64,000 bases of DNA from Kitasatospora sp. NBC_01246 (GTDB taxonomy: Bacteria; Actinomycetota; Actinomycetes; Streptomycetales; Streptomycetaceae): the NCBI RefSeq assembly GCF_036226505.1, contig NZ_CP108485.1, positions 1-64,000 on the forward strand, in the 5' to 3' direction. Below the pieces are notes generated by a model. It searched no databases. It was not told where the DNA came from and worked only from the letters and a program-made list of their open reading frames with translations. Positions 7,583 to 15,278 of this stretch are shown here, piece after piece; the first letter of the stretch is position 1, and every line of letters begins with the position of its first letter. Position numbers and translations under genes: made by a program.

Positions 7583-7616
7583 GTTGCGTCCTCTAAATAC
7601 AGTTAGAGGACGCAAC
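7583..7616 (-). promoter_or_regulatory. 34-bp palindromic operator before the integrase operon
   Basis: Perfect 14-bp arms GTTGCGTCCTCTAA / TTAGAGGACGCAAC around ATACAG. It lies between the stop of the 7636 gene and the 7531 start; TAGAGT (7577-7572 on the minus strand) between palindrome and gene could be a -10. AT-rich against its surroundings, it has no U-run, which favours an operator over a terminator. It could also end the upstream operon. Confidence 0.65.
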
Positions 7617-7635
7617 ACGAAGGTTGGTACAGACG

Positions 7636-7944
7636 TCAGCGGGGAACGGGCTTGCCGTCGGCGAACCGTGCCCAGCCCGGCCGGTACCCCGGAGCGTCGT
7701 GCCACGGCGCCGCCAGTTCCACCAGGCCGTCCCACGCGGCGTGCCAGCGATCCGGCGACCAGCGCCGATCGCGCTTCAACTCGTCGTCCAGCGCGATCCT
7801 CAGCGTGATCGAGGCGTTGTGCACCGCCGAGGACGCGCGGTCTCCCCGGTGGTGGCCGGGCGCGGTCTGGCGGTAGATGAACGTACTCAGCGCCTGCACA
7901 TCGTCCTCGGTCGGACGGGCGGGCGCCTGCTGCTCGGTCGTCAC
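7636..7944 (-). CDS. Hypothetical protein, paralogue of the 8242 product, 102 aa
   Basis: Shares its plan with the 140-aa protein encoded at 8242-8664: an N-terminal DDVQALSTFIYRQTAPGH helix, then ITLRIALDDELKR, then a tryptophan-rich end (WHAAWDGLVELAAPW, GYRPGWARF). The paired Trp/Pro motif at the end is shared (APWHDAPGYRPGWARF versus GPWRDRPDWDALW). Function unknown. Possible third gene of the operon starting at 8664. GTG start without a strong ribosome site. Confidence 0.6.
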   Translation of the reverse strand: MTTEQQAPARPTEDDVQALSTFIYRQTAPGHHRGDRASSAVHNASITLRIALDDELKRDRRWSPDRWHAAWDGLVELAAPWHDAPGYRPGWARFADGKPVPR

Positions 7945-7996
7945 GGGAGAAGCGTAGGGGCGGGCCGACGCCTACCGGTGATGGCTCGGCGGCCGT

Positions 7997-8245
7997 TCAC
8001 TCGTCCGAGTGCGCCAGCAGGGCCGGCGCCCCCAGGCCCTGCCAGCGCGACCGCCCGCGACGGGCGATGTACTTCCGGATCGCCTCCTCCAGCAGGGCGG
8101 CGCCGGGGTTAAACCCGCCGTGCCCGTGCTCGCAGTCGGCGTTCTGGCAGGCGTGGTCGCCGGCCACCGGGGCGTACAGCAGCGGGGTGAGGTGCACTGG
8201 GCAGACGCAGAGGTCGTCGCATTGGTGGGCCTGGGAACGTGTCAC
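7997..8245 (-). CDS. Cys/His-rich small protein, 82 aa
   Basis: GTG at 8245 overlaps the upstream stop (GTGA). Residues 8-40 carry a dense Cys/His set (CDDLCVCPVH, then HACQNADCEHGHG), compatible with a zinc ribbon or treble clef. A basic helix (EEAIRKYIARRGRSRWQGLG) follows. DNA or protein binding is plausible; the family is not recognised. Confidence 0.6.
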   Translation of the reverse strand: MTRSQAHQCDDLCVCPVHLTPLLYAPVAGDHACQNADCEHGHGGFNPGAALLEEAIRKYIARRGRSRWQGLGAPALLAHSDE

Positions 8246-8664
8246 GGCTTGAGAGTAGCCCCACGCGGTGGAAGGGCGGGCGCACTTGTCGGCACCGGCG
8301 ATGAGGAGGCCGTTTGGGGCAGAGAGATCGGGTGGGACCACAGCGCATCCCAGTCCGGCCGGTCGCGCCACGGGCCGGCCATCCTCGCCAGGGTGGTCCA
8401 GAGGCGGACGATCTCCCGGGCGCAGGAGGCGGCGGTTGCATCGTCGTCCGCCCGGTCCCGCAGGGAAAGGGTGGCCAGCAACTCCTTCCGCAGGCGCGCG
8501 GCGGCCGCCGCCAGCTGGTGCGTCCCGATGTCGCCGGCCGGTGACGCTTGCAGCTCCGGGGCCCGCCGGGAGACGAACGTGGCCAGCATCCGGACGTCCG
8601 TCGGGGTGAGGCGGTCGGAGGAGACGGGTGGACACGGAAGACGGACCAGCTCGGTGTTCGTCAC
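8242..8664 (-). CDS. Hypothetical protein, paralogue of the 7636 product, 140 aa
   Basis: Helical protein with the same order of motifs as the 102-aa protein downstream: a DVRMLATFVSRRAPE helix, an LRKELLATLSLRDR middle, and a Trp-rich WTTLARMAGPWRDRPDWDAL end. It has an additional disordered Ser/Pro tail. First gene of a minus-strand set with GTGA coupling to the next. Role unknown; the duplicated family in one operon is noted as a finding. Confidence 0.6.
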   Translation of the reverse strand: MTNTELVRLPCPPVSSDRLTPTDVRMLATFVSRRAPELQASPAGDIGTHQLAAAAARLRKELLATLSLRDRADDDATAASCAREIVRLWTTLARMAGPWRDRPDWDALWSHPISLPQTASSSPVPTSAPALPPRGATLKP

Positions 8665-8772
8665 ACCTCCACGGTAGGGCGGTCCTTGGACAGTGTCGAC
8701 GACTCGAAAGGTCTGTCACCCGTCTACCACGGTTATTTGTGTTCAGGGTCCGGACCTGGGAGGGTGCGCGCC

Positions 8773-9213
8773 ATGCGAATCACCGTCACCGTGGAGGACC
8801 CGACCCCCGAGGTCCTGGAGCGACTCCTGGCTTTCACCTCCGAGCCGGGCGCGGAGGTGGCCGCGCTGCCGGACACCCGCTGGACTCCGGAACGGGCGCG
8901 GGCCTACTACCTCAACCTGCCGCCACGAGCCCAGCAGATCCTGCGCGCGGTCGTCGCCGGCGATGGCTGGTGCTCGGCGGACGTCGCCCGCGGGGAGAGT
9001 GGGCGCAGCCTGCGCGGCTGCACCGGCGCCTTCGCCCGCAGAATCCGGGAGGGGGCTCTGGCTGGACGATGGCCGGCGTCCCTGCCGGTTCCGGTGGAGA
9101 CCGTCACCACGATGGGGGCGGTGGTGAGGTTGGAGATGCCGAACCACGGCACCGAAGCCGACCCGCTGCCGGCCTTCCGAGCCGCGCTGTCCGACCTCCA
9201 CGGTGAGGGCTGA
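8773..9213 (+). CDS. Hypothetical protein, 146 aa
   Basis: Divergent from the 8664 operon. A beta-strand opening (MRITVTVEDPTPEVLERLLA) leads into a WTPERARAYYLNLPPRAQQI helix-rich middle that looks like a winged-helix fold: LRAVVAGDGWCSADVARG, then RSLRGCTGAFARRIREG. The last part (LPAFRAALSDLHGEG) is helical. Such proteins occur in actinobacterial mobile DNA; DNA binding is inference. A TTGGAC about 85 bp upstream of the ATG could be a -35. Confidence 0.6.
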   Translation: MRITVTVEDPTPEVLERLLAFTSEPGAEVAALPDTRWTPERARAYYLNLPPRAQQILRAVVAGDGWCSADVARGESGRSLRGCTGAFARRIREGALAGRWPASLPVPVETVTTMGAVVRLEMPNHGTEADPLPAFRAALSDLHGEG

Positions 9214-9258
9214 GGGAAGGTCAGGGGGTCCTGCGACACGAGCTGCTCGCCCCATAAA

Positions 9259-9310
9259 GGTTGCGATAGCGAAACCATTATGGCAGAATAATGGTTGTCG
9301 GAACGCAACC
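9259..9310 (+). promoter_or_regulatory. Nested palindrome and promoter of the HicA-like gene
   Basis: Outer arms GGTTGCG / CGCAACC enclose inner arms AACCATTAT / ATAATGGTT. TTGCGA (9261-9266), a 17-bp gap and CAGAAT (9284-9289) form a promoter-like pair lying inside the palindrome. The site ends 12 nt before the ATG of the 63-aa toxin-like gene. This geometry fits repression by the toxin-antitoxin complex or by the next gene's product. Confidence 0.7.
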
Positions 9311-9322
9311 ATAGGGGATACG

Positions 9323-9514
9323 ATGCACAAGGATCTGCGGGCCCTGGTCAAGAAGCTCACCGCCCAAGGGTTCGAGGTGGAGGCCACCAAGAACGGCCAC
9401 CTCACCGTCCGGCAGGACGGGCGCCGGGTGGCCACCCTCCCCGGAAGCCCCAGTGACCACCGCTCCATGGCCAACTGCCTCGCAGTCCTGAAGCGAGCCG
9501 GGTTCAAGCCCTGA
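9323..9514 (+). CDS. HicA-like mRNA interferase fold protein, 63 aa
   Basis: A small double-stranded-RNA-binding-like fold of the HicA (YcfA) type. The chain reads KDLRALVKKLTAQGFEVEAT, then KNGHLTVRQDG where the HicA catalytic histidine sits, and closes with SMANCLAVLKRAGF. HicA toxins cleave mRNA and are neutralised by HicB. No HicB of usual type follows. The next gene (9604) encodes a protein with a C-terminal DNA-binding-like region and might take that place. Start ATG 9323 excludes the regulatory palindrome. Actinobacteria also have orphan HicA-like proteins, so activity is uncertain. Confidence 0.7.
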   Translation: MHKDLRALVKKLTAQGFEVEATKNGHLTVRQDGRRVATLPGSPSDHRSMANCLAVLKRAGFKP

Positions 9515-9603
9515 CCCCCACCCCGGGGGCGCCTCCCAAGCGCCCCCGGGCCCCAGCCGCGTACCGACAGCCCATCGCCCAACTCGCCACCAGGAGAACC
9601 CAG

Positions 9604-10110
9604 ATGGCCACCAGCAAGACCGCATGGAACGCGTACATCGAGTACGCCACCACGGTCACCGACGACGTCCACGACCAGCTCTTCGACCAGCTCGCCGAGT
9701 ACGCCGGAGCGCCCACCACCGCCCCCAACGGCAACTTCGCCGTCGAGATCACCCTGCCCGCCCCCACCGTCGAACTCGCCATCCCGGCCGCGCTGGAGAT
9801 CGTGGGCGCCGCGCTGCGCGCCGCGCACGGATCCGCCCCGGTCGCCGTCATCGAGGTCATGAGTCGCGCCGAACGGAACCGTCGCACCCACGCCCCGGAC
9901 ATCCCCGAGCTGACGGGCGTGCCCGGCGTCGCGAAGATCCTCAATATCAGCGGCGCGGGAGCCCGCAAGCGGATCGCCTCCCCGGAGTTCCAGCGGCACG
10001 TTCCGGTCGTCACCGTCATCGACGACCGCCCCGTCTTCATCGCCGACCAGGTGAAGCGCTACGCCGCCCAGCGCAGCGCCGGACGCCCCCGCACATCCAC
10101 CGAGCAGTGA
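9604..10110 (+). CDS. Hypothetical protein with winged-helix-like C-terminus, 168 aa
   Basis: Residues 1-90 form an alpha/beta part (AYIEYATTVTDDVHDQLFDQ; EITLPAPTVELAIPAALEIV). Residues 95-160 look like an excisionase/MerR-like winged helix (ELTGVPGVAKILNISGAGAR, then RPVFIADQVKRYA). AGGAGAA precedes the ATG. An autoregulatory antitoxin-like role with the toxin-like gene 90 bp upstream is possible but not shown. Nothing else is recognised. Confidence 0.6.
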   Translation: MATSKTAWNAYIEYATTVTDDVHDQLFDQLAEYAGAPTTAPNGNFAVEITLPAPTVELAIPAALEIVGAALRAAHGSAPVAVIEVMSRAERNRRTHAPDIPELTGVPGVAKILNISGAGARKRIASPEFQRHVPVVTVIDDRPVFIADQVKRYAAQRSAGRPRTSTEQ

Positions 10111-10163
10111 CCGACCAGCAGGACGGGCTCACCCCGTCCCCACCGACCCTGAAGGAGCAGCAC

Positions 10164-10310
10164 ATGGCGCGCGACGACCTGGTAGAAGTGCTGACCGAAG
10201 CGCTGGAGAAACTCGACACCGAAACCGGTGAAGGCCTCGCCGACATGCCGTACCAGGACATCGCCGAGGCCCTCGCCGACACGATCCTGCGGAAGGCCGT
10301 GAAGCCGTGA
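10164..10310 (+). CDS. Very small acidic protein, 48 aa
   Basis: Good ribosome site GAAGGAG. The peptide is acidic and helical (DDLVEVLTEALEKLDTETGE; YQDIAEALADTILRKAV). The stop overlaps the GTG of the next gene (GTGA). This looks like a small phage or plasmid protein; function unknown. Confidence 0.6.
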   Translation: MARDDLVEVLTEALEKLDTETGEGLADMPYQDIAEALADTILRKAVKP

Positions 10311-10936
10311 CCGAACGCCTGTGGGGCCGGTGGTGGCCCGAGCCGGCCGACACCGAACCGATCGACTCGGGCAGCCACCTGGAGTGGTGGCCCTCCCACC
10401 GCGCCGCCGAACAGGCGCTGCGTGAACGCCTCGGCGCACAGCCGGCCACCATCGACGGCATCGCCCGCAGCACCCAGAACCTCGCCGACGGCCGGACCCT
10501 CGCCGACGCCCAGTTCTACGGCGACCGCCGCTCCCGGATCTACCTCTACGCCGTCACCGGCCGACCCGGGCACGGCCCGCGGCCCGAGTCGGCGCCCTAC
10601 GGCATGCTGGAGTTCGGCCCCCGCGGCGGCATCCGGTTCCGCAACCTCGCCGGCGTCGAGTCGGACACCGTCCGCGTCCAGGTCGTCCACCAGGAGAGCG
10701 GCCAGGAGCTGTACCTGCGCGACGTCGTCGTCTACCCCTGGAGCATCGCCAGCTTCGGCCGGTCCACCAACCCGAACCGCTGGGCCCGCTGGCTGAAGCA
10801 CGTCGCCCGCGACGGCCTCGCCCGCACACTCGACATCGCCGTGCCCGGCCCTCACCTGGCCACAGCCACCGACCTCGACACCGGCCACCAGATCGCCAGC
10901 CTGGTGCTCGACCCCGAGCTGGAGGCCGTCCGGTGA
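10307..10936 (+). CDS. Hypothetical protein, 209 aa
   Basis: Translationally coupled on both sides (GTGA overlaps). Features include a Trp-rich N-terminus (LWGRWWPEPADTEP), a beta-rich middle (RSRIYLYAVTG; MLEFGPRGGIRFRNL; TVRVQVVHQESGQELYLRDV) and a C-terminal helix (WARWLKHVARDG). No motif identifies a function. It may belong with the 10933 gene product. Confidence 0.6.
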   Translation: MTERLWGRWWPEPADTEPIDSGSHLEWWPSHRAAEQALRERLGAQPATIDGIARSTQNLADGRTLADAQFYGDRRSRIYLYAVTGRPGHGPRPESAPYGMLEFGPRGGIRFRNLAGVESDTVRVQVVHQESGQELYLRDVVVYPWSIASFGRSTNPNRWARWLKHVARDGLARTLDIAVPGPHLATATDLDTGHQIASLVLDPELEAVR

Positions 10937-11424
10937 CAACCGCCCTGGCGCGCCCGGCCGGCCTCCAGCTGCCCCCGCTCGACCTCGACCCCCGGCCCGC
11001 CGAGCGCGCGTTCGTCGACGGCCTGGTCGACGACCTCGAGCCCGAGACGTTCCTCTGGATCACCGTGCGCCAGCCGGACGGTGGCGCCCACGTCTACTAC
11101 CGCTGGACCGGCGGCGGCCGCGAACTCGGCGACCGCATCGACCTGGCCGCCCTCACCGCGGGCCTCGACTGCGCCGACGGCTTCCACATCGCCAACCGGC
11201 ACCTCACCGACATCGAGCGCGGCCCGGTCCGGATCCAGGCCCACCCGCTGCGCCCGATCCAGGCGGACGTCGCCACCGGGGTTCGGGCGCCCGAGAGCGA
11301 GCGGGCGGGGCTTCGCCGGGTCATCCACTACGCGGCCCTGGAGAGCGGGCAGCAGGAGATCGCCCGGAACCCGGTACTGCCGCGCTGGCTCGGCGTCGGG
11401 CCGAAGCTGTTGACCGCTCGGTAG
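10933..11424 (+). CDS. Hypothetical protein, 163 aa
   Basis: Last gene of the 10164-11424 operon. Beta-strand-rich (ETFLWITVRQPDGGAHVYYR) with a helical C-terminus (LRRVIHYAALESGQQEIARN). I find no known domain. The next 140 bp hold the regulatory repeats before the XRE-type regulator. Confidence 0.55.
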   Translation: MTTALARPAGLQLPPLDLDPRPAERAFVDGLVDDLEPETFLWITVRQPDGGAHVYYRWTGGGRELGDRIDLAALTAGLDCADGFHIANRHLTDIERGPVRIQAHPLRPIQADVATGVRAPESERAGLRRVIHYAALESGQQEIARNPVLPRWLGVGPKLLTAR

Positions 11425-11484
11425 CGGAACCGCGAACTTTCTTCGACCAGGCCCTACGGGCCCCGCCCATGATCACAGTTGGTG

Positions 11485-11555
11485 CTTTCAGAGCTACACA
11501 GAGCTGAAAGGGGGTACCGTCCCGTGCACACGGGTCTAAGGCGCGCACGGGACGG
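11485..11555 (+). promoter_or_regulatory. Two inverted repeats before the XRE regulator
   Basis: Repeat 1: CTTTCAG / CTGAAAG at 11485-11510, with an inner AGAGCT / AGCTCT-like symmetry. Repeat 2: CCGTCCCGTGC / GCACGGGACGG at 11517-11527 and 11545-11555, ending 9 nt before the ATG. They could be an operator and a leader hairpin controlling the regulator's own expression. Confidence 0.5.
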
Positions 11556-11564
11556 GAGTACATC

Positions 11565-12767
11565 ATGGCACCACCGAACACCATCAGCATCGGACAACGC
11601 ATCAAGGCGTACGAGGACGAGCGCGGAATCAGCCATCTGAAGCTGGCCAAGCTCGCCGGCGTCTCCTACAGCCTGCTCACCAAGGTGGTCACGGACCATA
11701 GGCCGCCGACACCCGACTTCATCAACGCCGTCGCCCGTGCCCTGGGCGTCGAGCCCGCTGACCTGATGCCACCCCCGACGTACAGTGACGGTATGTCCGC
11801 CGATCCGCTGGCGCCGCTCATGGGGCCCATCCGAACCGCGCTCGACCTCTTCGACCTGCCTCCCCAAGAAGACGTCAGGCCCAGGCCGCTGGGAGCCTTA
11901 CGAGCAGCGGTGAAGCGCATCAACACCCTCGCTCAGGCCGCCGCGTACAAGCCGATGTGCCAGACCCTTCCGGGCCTGATCACCGAGCTGCACACCGCTG
12001 CGCACGAATTCACCGGCGAGCAGCAACGACAGGCCTGGGGTCTTCTCGCCGAGGCGTACCGGTGTGGCCACTCGGTGGGCATCGCCATCGGAATGACCGA
12101 CCTGTCCGCCACCGCGCTGGCCCGGATGGACTGGGCGGCCCAGCGTGCTGGCGACCGTGCTCCGGGCCTGCGAGCAGCCCGCGAGTACCTGAGAGTCACC
12201 GCCTACCTGCGCGAGCAGAACCTGGGTGCCTGCCGTCGGCTCCAGGCTGCCGGCCGTGCCCACCTCGAAGGCACGGACCCGGAGACCCCCGGCGTCTTGG
12301 CCGTGGGAGGCCAGCTCCACCTCGGCTCGGCGGTGGTGGCCGCGCGCTCCGGAGACACGGACCTGATGGAACACCACCTCAAGGAGGCGGGACGGGTCGC
12401 AGCTGTCACCGGGGAGACCGACGACTTCTCCCTGCACTTCGGGGGGACGAACGTAGGCGTGCACAGGGTGATGACGCTCGTCGAGTCCGGACAGCACGAC
12501 AAGGCCGTCCGGGCCGCGCAAGGGGTTCGGTTCCCGCCGGGGTGGGCGCCCACCAGGATCGGACACCACCACATCGACCTGGCCCGAGCCAACTTCTGGC
12601 TTGCCCAGCCCGAAGCCGCGCTCGATCATCTCGACGCGGCCTACGACGTGGCTCCTCAACAGGCGTCTCGCCATCCCCTGGTACGCGAGACCGTCACTGG
12701 TCTGGCCCGCGCGGGCGGACGGCGCAACCCCCGTTTGTCAACCTGGATCGTTCGCTCCGGGGTGTGA
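11565..12767 (+). CDS. XRE-family regulator with helical repeat domain, 400 aa
   Basis: An N-terminal helix-turn-helix of about 60 residues (IGQRIKAYEDERGISHLKLA, then KLAGVSYSLLTKVV) is followed by a long TPR-like region. That region has repeated helix pairs (AQAAAYKPMCQTL; LLAEAYRCGHSVGIA; LARMDWAAQRAGDRAPGLRA; HHHIDLARANFWLAQPEAAL). This is the usual design of Streptomyces XRE/TPR regulators, some sensing peptides or small ligands. Inverted repeats before the gene suggest autoregulation. The target is unknown; the resolvase-like gene downstream or the operon upstream are candidates. Confidence 0.8.
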   Translation: MAPPNTISIGQRIKAYEDERGISHLKLAKLAGVSYSLLTKVVTDHRPPTPDFINAVARALGVEPADLMPPPTYSDGMSADPLAPLMGPIRTALDLFDLPPQEDVRPRPLGALRAAVKRINTLAQAAAYKPMCQTLPGLITELHTAAHEFTGEQQRQAWGLLAEAYRCGHSVGIAIGMTDLSATALARMDWAAQRAGDRAPGLRAAREYLRVTAYLREQNLGACRRLQAAGRAHLEGTDPETPGVLAVGGQLHLGSAVVAARSGDTDLMEHHLKEAGRVAAVTGETDDFSLHFGGTNVGVHRVMTLVESGQHDKAVRAAQGVRFPPGWAPTRIGHHHIDLARANFWLAQPEAALDHLDAAYDVAPQQASRHPLVRETVTGLARAGGRRNPRLSTWIVRSGV

Positions 12768-12828
12768 CGATCTTTCACTTTTTGTGAAATTCAAGGGCTT
12801 TCATCTTCGGCAAGCTTGGTCATGCAGG

Positions 12829-12861
12829 GCCCGGTGCGCGGGCAGACCTCCCGCACCGGGC
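12829..12861 (+). terminator. GC-rich hairpin after the XRE regulator
   Basis: Ten-bp stem GCCCGGTGCG / CGCACCGGGC with a 13-nt loop, 60 bp past the regulator stop. A smaller AT-rich repeat, TTTCAC-TTTTT-GTGAAA, lies at 12773-12789 just after the stop. There is no T-run behind the big stem. Confidence 0.5.
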
Positions 12862-12899
12862 AGCCGCCCCAGCTGCCGATCGCCAATGGGAGCCCCGCC

Positions 12900-13391
12900 A
12901 TGGCAACTGCTTCCCCGCGACCGTCCGGTCGCACCCCCTCTTCAGGGTCCAGGTCCTCAACGGCGCCTCAACGCCGGTTGCAACTGGCCAACGCCGCCAG
13001 CGGATGGGGATCGAACTCCGTCACGGTCGCGTCCTATGTCGTCTCGCCCGGCCCCGGATGGCCCGCCCTGCAGTTCTCCGACTGCCGAGCGGCTGCCGAG
13101 CGGCACGGCTGGACCGTTGGCCGCGAGTTCACCGACTACACCCCGCCCGGCTTCGAACGCCTGGACCTCGGTGAACAGTGGCGAATGACGCTGCGCATGG
13201 CCGAGAGCGGCCTGCTCGACGGCATCGTGCTCCACGACCTCACCACGGTCACGAGCGACACCCAGGACTACCTCACCCTGGTCAACTGGGCCGCCGACCA
13301 CTGCACCTTCGCCCTGGTCGTCAACGGAGGCGAGTACGGCCGTGACCACCTGATCGGCCGCCGGCCGGTGACCACCACGGCGGTGGCCTGA
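12900..13391 (+). CDS. Serine-resolvase-fold-like protein without catalytic core, 163 aa
   Basis: After about 40 disordered basic residues, the chain follows the spacing of a resolvase N-terminal domain. In order come VASYVVSPGPGWPALQFSDC, a RAAAERHGWTV helix, EFTDY, RLDLGEQWRMTLRMAESGLL, then DGIVLHDLTTVTSD. In true resolvases the first strand carries R-x-S with the nucleophile. Here it is Y-V-V-S, the arginine is missing, and no DNA-binding tail exists, so recombination is unlikely. ATG at 12900 was preferred to 12816 because it avoids the hairpin. The stop and next ATG overlap (TGATG). Confidence 0.55.
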   Translation: MATASPRPSGRTPSSGSRSSTAPQRRLQLANAASGWGSNSVTVASYVVSPGPGWPALQFSDCRAAAERHGWTVGREFTDYTPPGFERLDLGEQWRMTLRMAESGLLDGIVLHDLTTVTSDTQDYLTLVNWAADHCTFALVVNGGEYGRDHLIGRRPVTTTAVA

Positions 13392-13594
13392 TGAGCACCG
13401 CCGGAGAGCAGGCCGCCGCCCGGTTCAGGGCGGCGCTGGCGCTGACCGGCTGTTCCTGGCCGACCGTGGCGGCCTCCGCCTGGCCGGCCGGCCCCGACGG
13501 GGTGCCGCTGGTCGACCTCGGACACGGGCCCGCGCCCCTGCTCGACCAGCTGTCCGCCTGGATCGAGCAGCACGCCGACCCGGCGCACCCGTAG
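13391..13594 (+). CDS. Small hypothetical protein, 67 aa
   Basis: Starts on the last base of the previous stop codon (TGATG), so it is coupled. Helical N-terminus (EQAAARFRAALALTGC), then GVPLVDLGHGPAPLLDQLSAW. Unknown. Confidence 0.55.
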   Translation: MSTAGEQAAARFRAALALTGCSWPTVAASAWPAGPDGVPLVDLGHGPAPLLDQLSAWIEQHADPAHP

Positions 13595-13607
13595 GCACGA
13601 GGCACGG

Positions 13608-14069
13608 GTGTTCCAGGTGCAGCTCCTCGTCGTCGCCCATGCCTCCCACGCCCGCGGGCTGCGCGAGCGGGTGCTTCACCGGCTCGCCGGCTGGGGCATC
13701 GGGTTGGACGCGGAGGCGTCGGACACCGTGCGCGTGGTCGTGAGCAACCTGTTCGCGGCCGCGCTGCTCCACGGAGTCCGGGGACAGACCGTCACGGTGC
13801 GGCTCTCCGCCACTCGCGGGGAGCTCACCGTGGAGGTCATCACCGGCGTCACCACCCACACCCTCCGGCGCCCGCGCGGAACCGTCGGCACCGGCCGGCT
13901 CCCGGTTGCCCTCGCCGTCTACGCCACGGCCAGTGGCGTGACCGACCGCCCGCGGGGCCGCACCTTCTGGGCCACCGTGCCCGTGCCCACCCGACACCGC
14001 CGCACCGAGCGGGCCGCACCGCTTCGCTGCCGCCTTCCGTCCCGGGCTGCCCCCCACAGCCGGGCCTGA
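13608..14069 (+). CDS. Histidine-kinase-like ATPase-fold protein (anti-sigma type), 153 aa
   Basis: The first 120 residues follow the GHKL ATPase pattern of RsbW/SpoIIAB-like Streptomyces proteins. They include ARGLRERVLHRLAGWGI, a DTVRVVVSNLFAAALLHG helix where N-box residues sit, a VTVRLSATRGELTVEVI strand pair, and GRLPVALAVYATASGV. An acidic G1 box (D-x-G-x-G) is not obvious, so nucleotide binding may be weak. The C-terminus is Arg-rich. Such proteins are abundant in Streptomyces and often bind sigma or anti-anti-sigma factors; the partner is unknown. Confidence 0.6.
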   Translation: MFQVQLLVVAHASHARGLRERVLHRLAGWGIGLDAEASDTVRVVVSNLFAAALLHGVRGQTVTVRLSATRGELTVEVITGVTTHTLRRPRGTVGTGRLPVALAVYATASGVTDRPRGRTFWATVPVPTRHRRTERAAPLRCRLPSRAAPHSRA

Positions 14070-14105
14070 CCCGACCATCCGCCGAACGACCGTGAGAGGA
14101 CCCCC

Positions 14106-14648
14106 GTGCACGCCGCACCGTCCGTCATCCCGCCCGCCAACGTCGCCGGGCTGCGCTGGCTCGCCGGCTTCCACCCCGACCCGATCGCCTGCCTGGACGC
14201 CTGGGACCGCGGCGACCAGGCCGAGATCCCGCTGCGCCACCTCGCGGCCGTGCAGGTGAGCGCGACCCTCGGGATACGGGCGGCGCAGCGGCTGGAGCCG
14301 ATCGGGCCCGTGCTGCACAGCGTCAGCCGCGGCACGGTGGAGTTCCTCGTCGCGCCGACCACGATGGCCGTCGACCGTCCCGGCGTGAGGCTGCTGACCG
14401 GCGGGGCGCTGCCGTGCCCGCCGCCGGGCCGAGCCCCGCGGCGGCGCCGGGCCCCGCGTTGGATGGTCGAGCCGGACGGCCTCGGCCGGCTCATGGACGT
14501 CCGGGTGGTGCTGGACGCGGTGGTCGCGGAGTACGCCTACTTCGCGACGCTGCCGGACAACACCGACATCCCCGTTGGTCGTGCGCCGTCCGCCACGGCG
14601 GCGGCCGCCTTCATCACCGCCGGCCGAAGAGCGGCCGGGCGGCCCTGA
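14106..14648 (+). CDS. Hypothetical protein, 180 aa
   Basis: GTG at 14106 behind GAGAGGACCCCC. Sequence blocks: LRWLAGFHPDPIACLDAWD, VQVSATLGIRAAQRLEPIGP, GTVEFLVAPTTMAVDRPGVR, then a basic linker and a helical LMDVRVVLDAVVAEYAYFAT. The RPGVRLLTGGALPCPP piece resembles segments of actinobacterial bifunctional primase-like proteins, but no catalytic motif is visible. Unknown role. Confidence 0.55.
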   Translation: MHAAPSVIPPANVAGLRWLAGFHPDPIACLDAWDRGDQAEIPLRHLAAVQVSATLGIRAAQRLEPIGPVLHSVSRGTVEFLVAPTTMAVDRPGVRLLTGGALPCPPPGRAPRRRRAPRWMVEPDGLGRLMDVRVVLDAVVAEYAYFATLPDNTDIPVGRAPSATAAAAFITAGRRAAGRP

Positions 14649-14915
14649 ACTCCTGGCGGCCGTGCAGCGGCTCTGACCGGCCGCCAGGGACCGAACCCCG
14701 CCCGCGAGACCGGGCGGGACGGCGGGAGAACAGCGTGCCCCACCCCCGTGGGCACGCCACGTTCACCGCGAGGAGCGCCGACTGCTGGACAGACGGGCGC
14801 TCGGCCGACCGTCACGCCCGGAGGGGACGTGGCGGTGGGCCAGACGGGGGTCCGGCCTTGGACGGGAGGCCGGGCCCCACTCGACGTAGGCGCAGCGGGA
14901 GAGGAAACGAGCGGG

Positions 14916-15278
14916 GTGGGTGTGGACGACGAGTCCGCTGGACGGTTGCCGGTAGTGGCCGCCGGCGAGCAGTTGCGGATGACCGCCCAGGAGGCGCGGC
15001 AGCGTATCGCCGCGGACCTACGCCGCTGGGGCGCCCCGACACTCCTCCAACCCTCGACCGACCGCCTGGCCGAGGCCTGCGCCGCGCTGGCGCTCACCGG
15101 CCTGCACCTCGGCCTGCCCCCGGACGCGGTCACCTTCCTGCACGAGTGCAGGGACTGGCTCGACACCGCGGCGGACCTGGAACTGGCCGGCGCCGATCCC
15201 GACCAGCCGCTGAAGGCGCTGCACCGTGTCTGCGGGGCGCTGCGCGCGAGCACCGCCCTGCTGGAAGGGCGGCGATGA
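14916..15278 (+). CDS. Helical hypothetical protein, 120 aa
   Basis: GTG at 14916 follows GGGAGAGG. The longer reading frame (from 14748) is low-complexity Gly/Pro and was rejected. Helices: MTAQEARQRIAADLRRWG, RLAEACAALALTGLHLG, AVTFLHECRDWLDTAADLEL. It overlaps the next ATG (ATGA). The 267 bp before it (14649-14915) show no gene. Confidence 0.55.
   Translation: MGVDDESAGRLPVVAAGEQLRMTAQEARQRIAADLRRWGAPTLLQPSTDRLAEACAALALTGLHLGLPPDAVTFLHECRDWLDTAADLELAGADPDQPLKALHRVCGALRASTALLEGRR

Noticed and set aside
4975..8664. tRNA gene or att site near the integrase
   Set aside because: No cloverleaf or T-loop-like GTTCGAATC was found near 5153, and no matching direct repeat was seen elsewhere.
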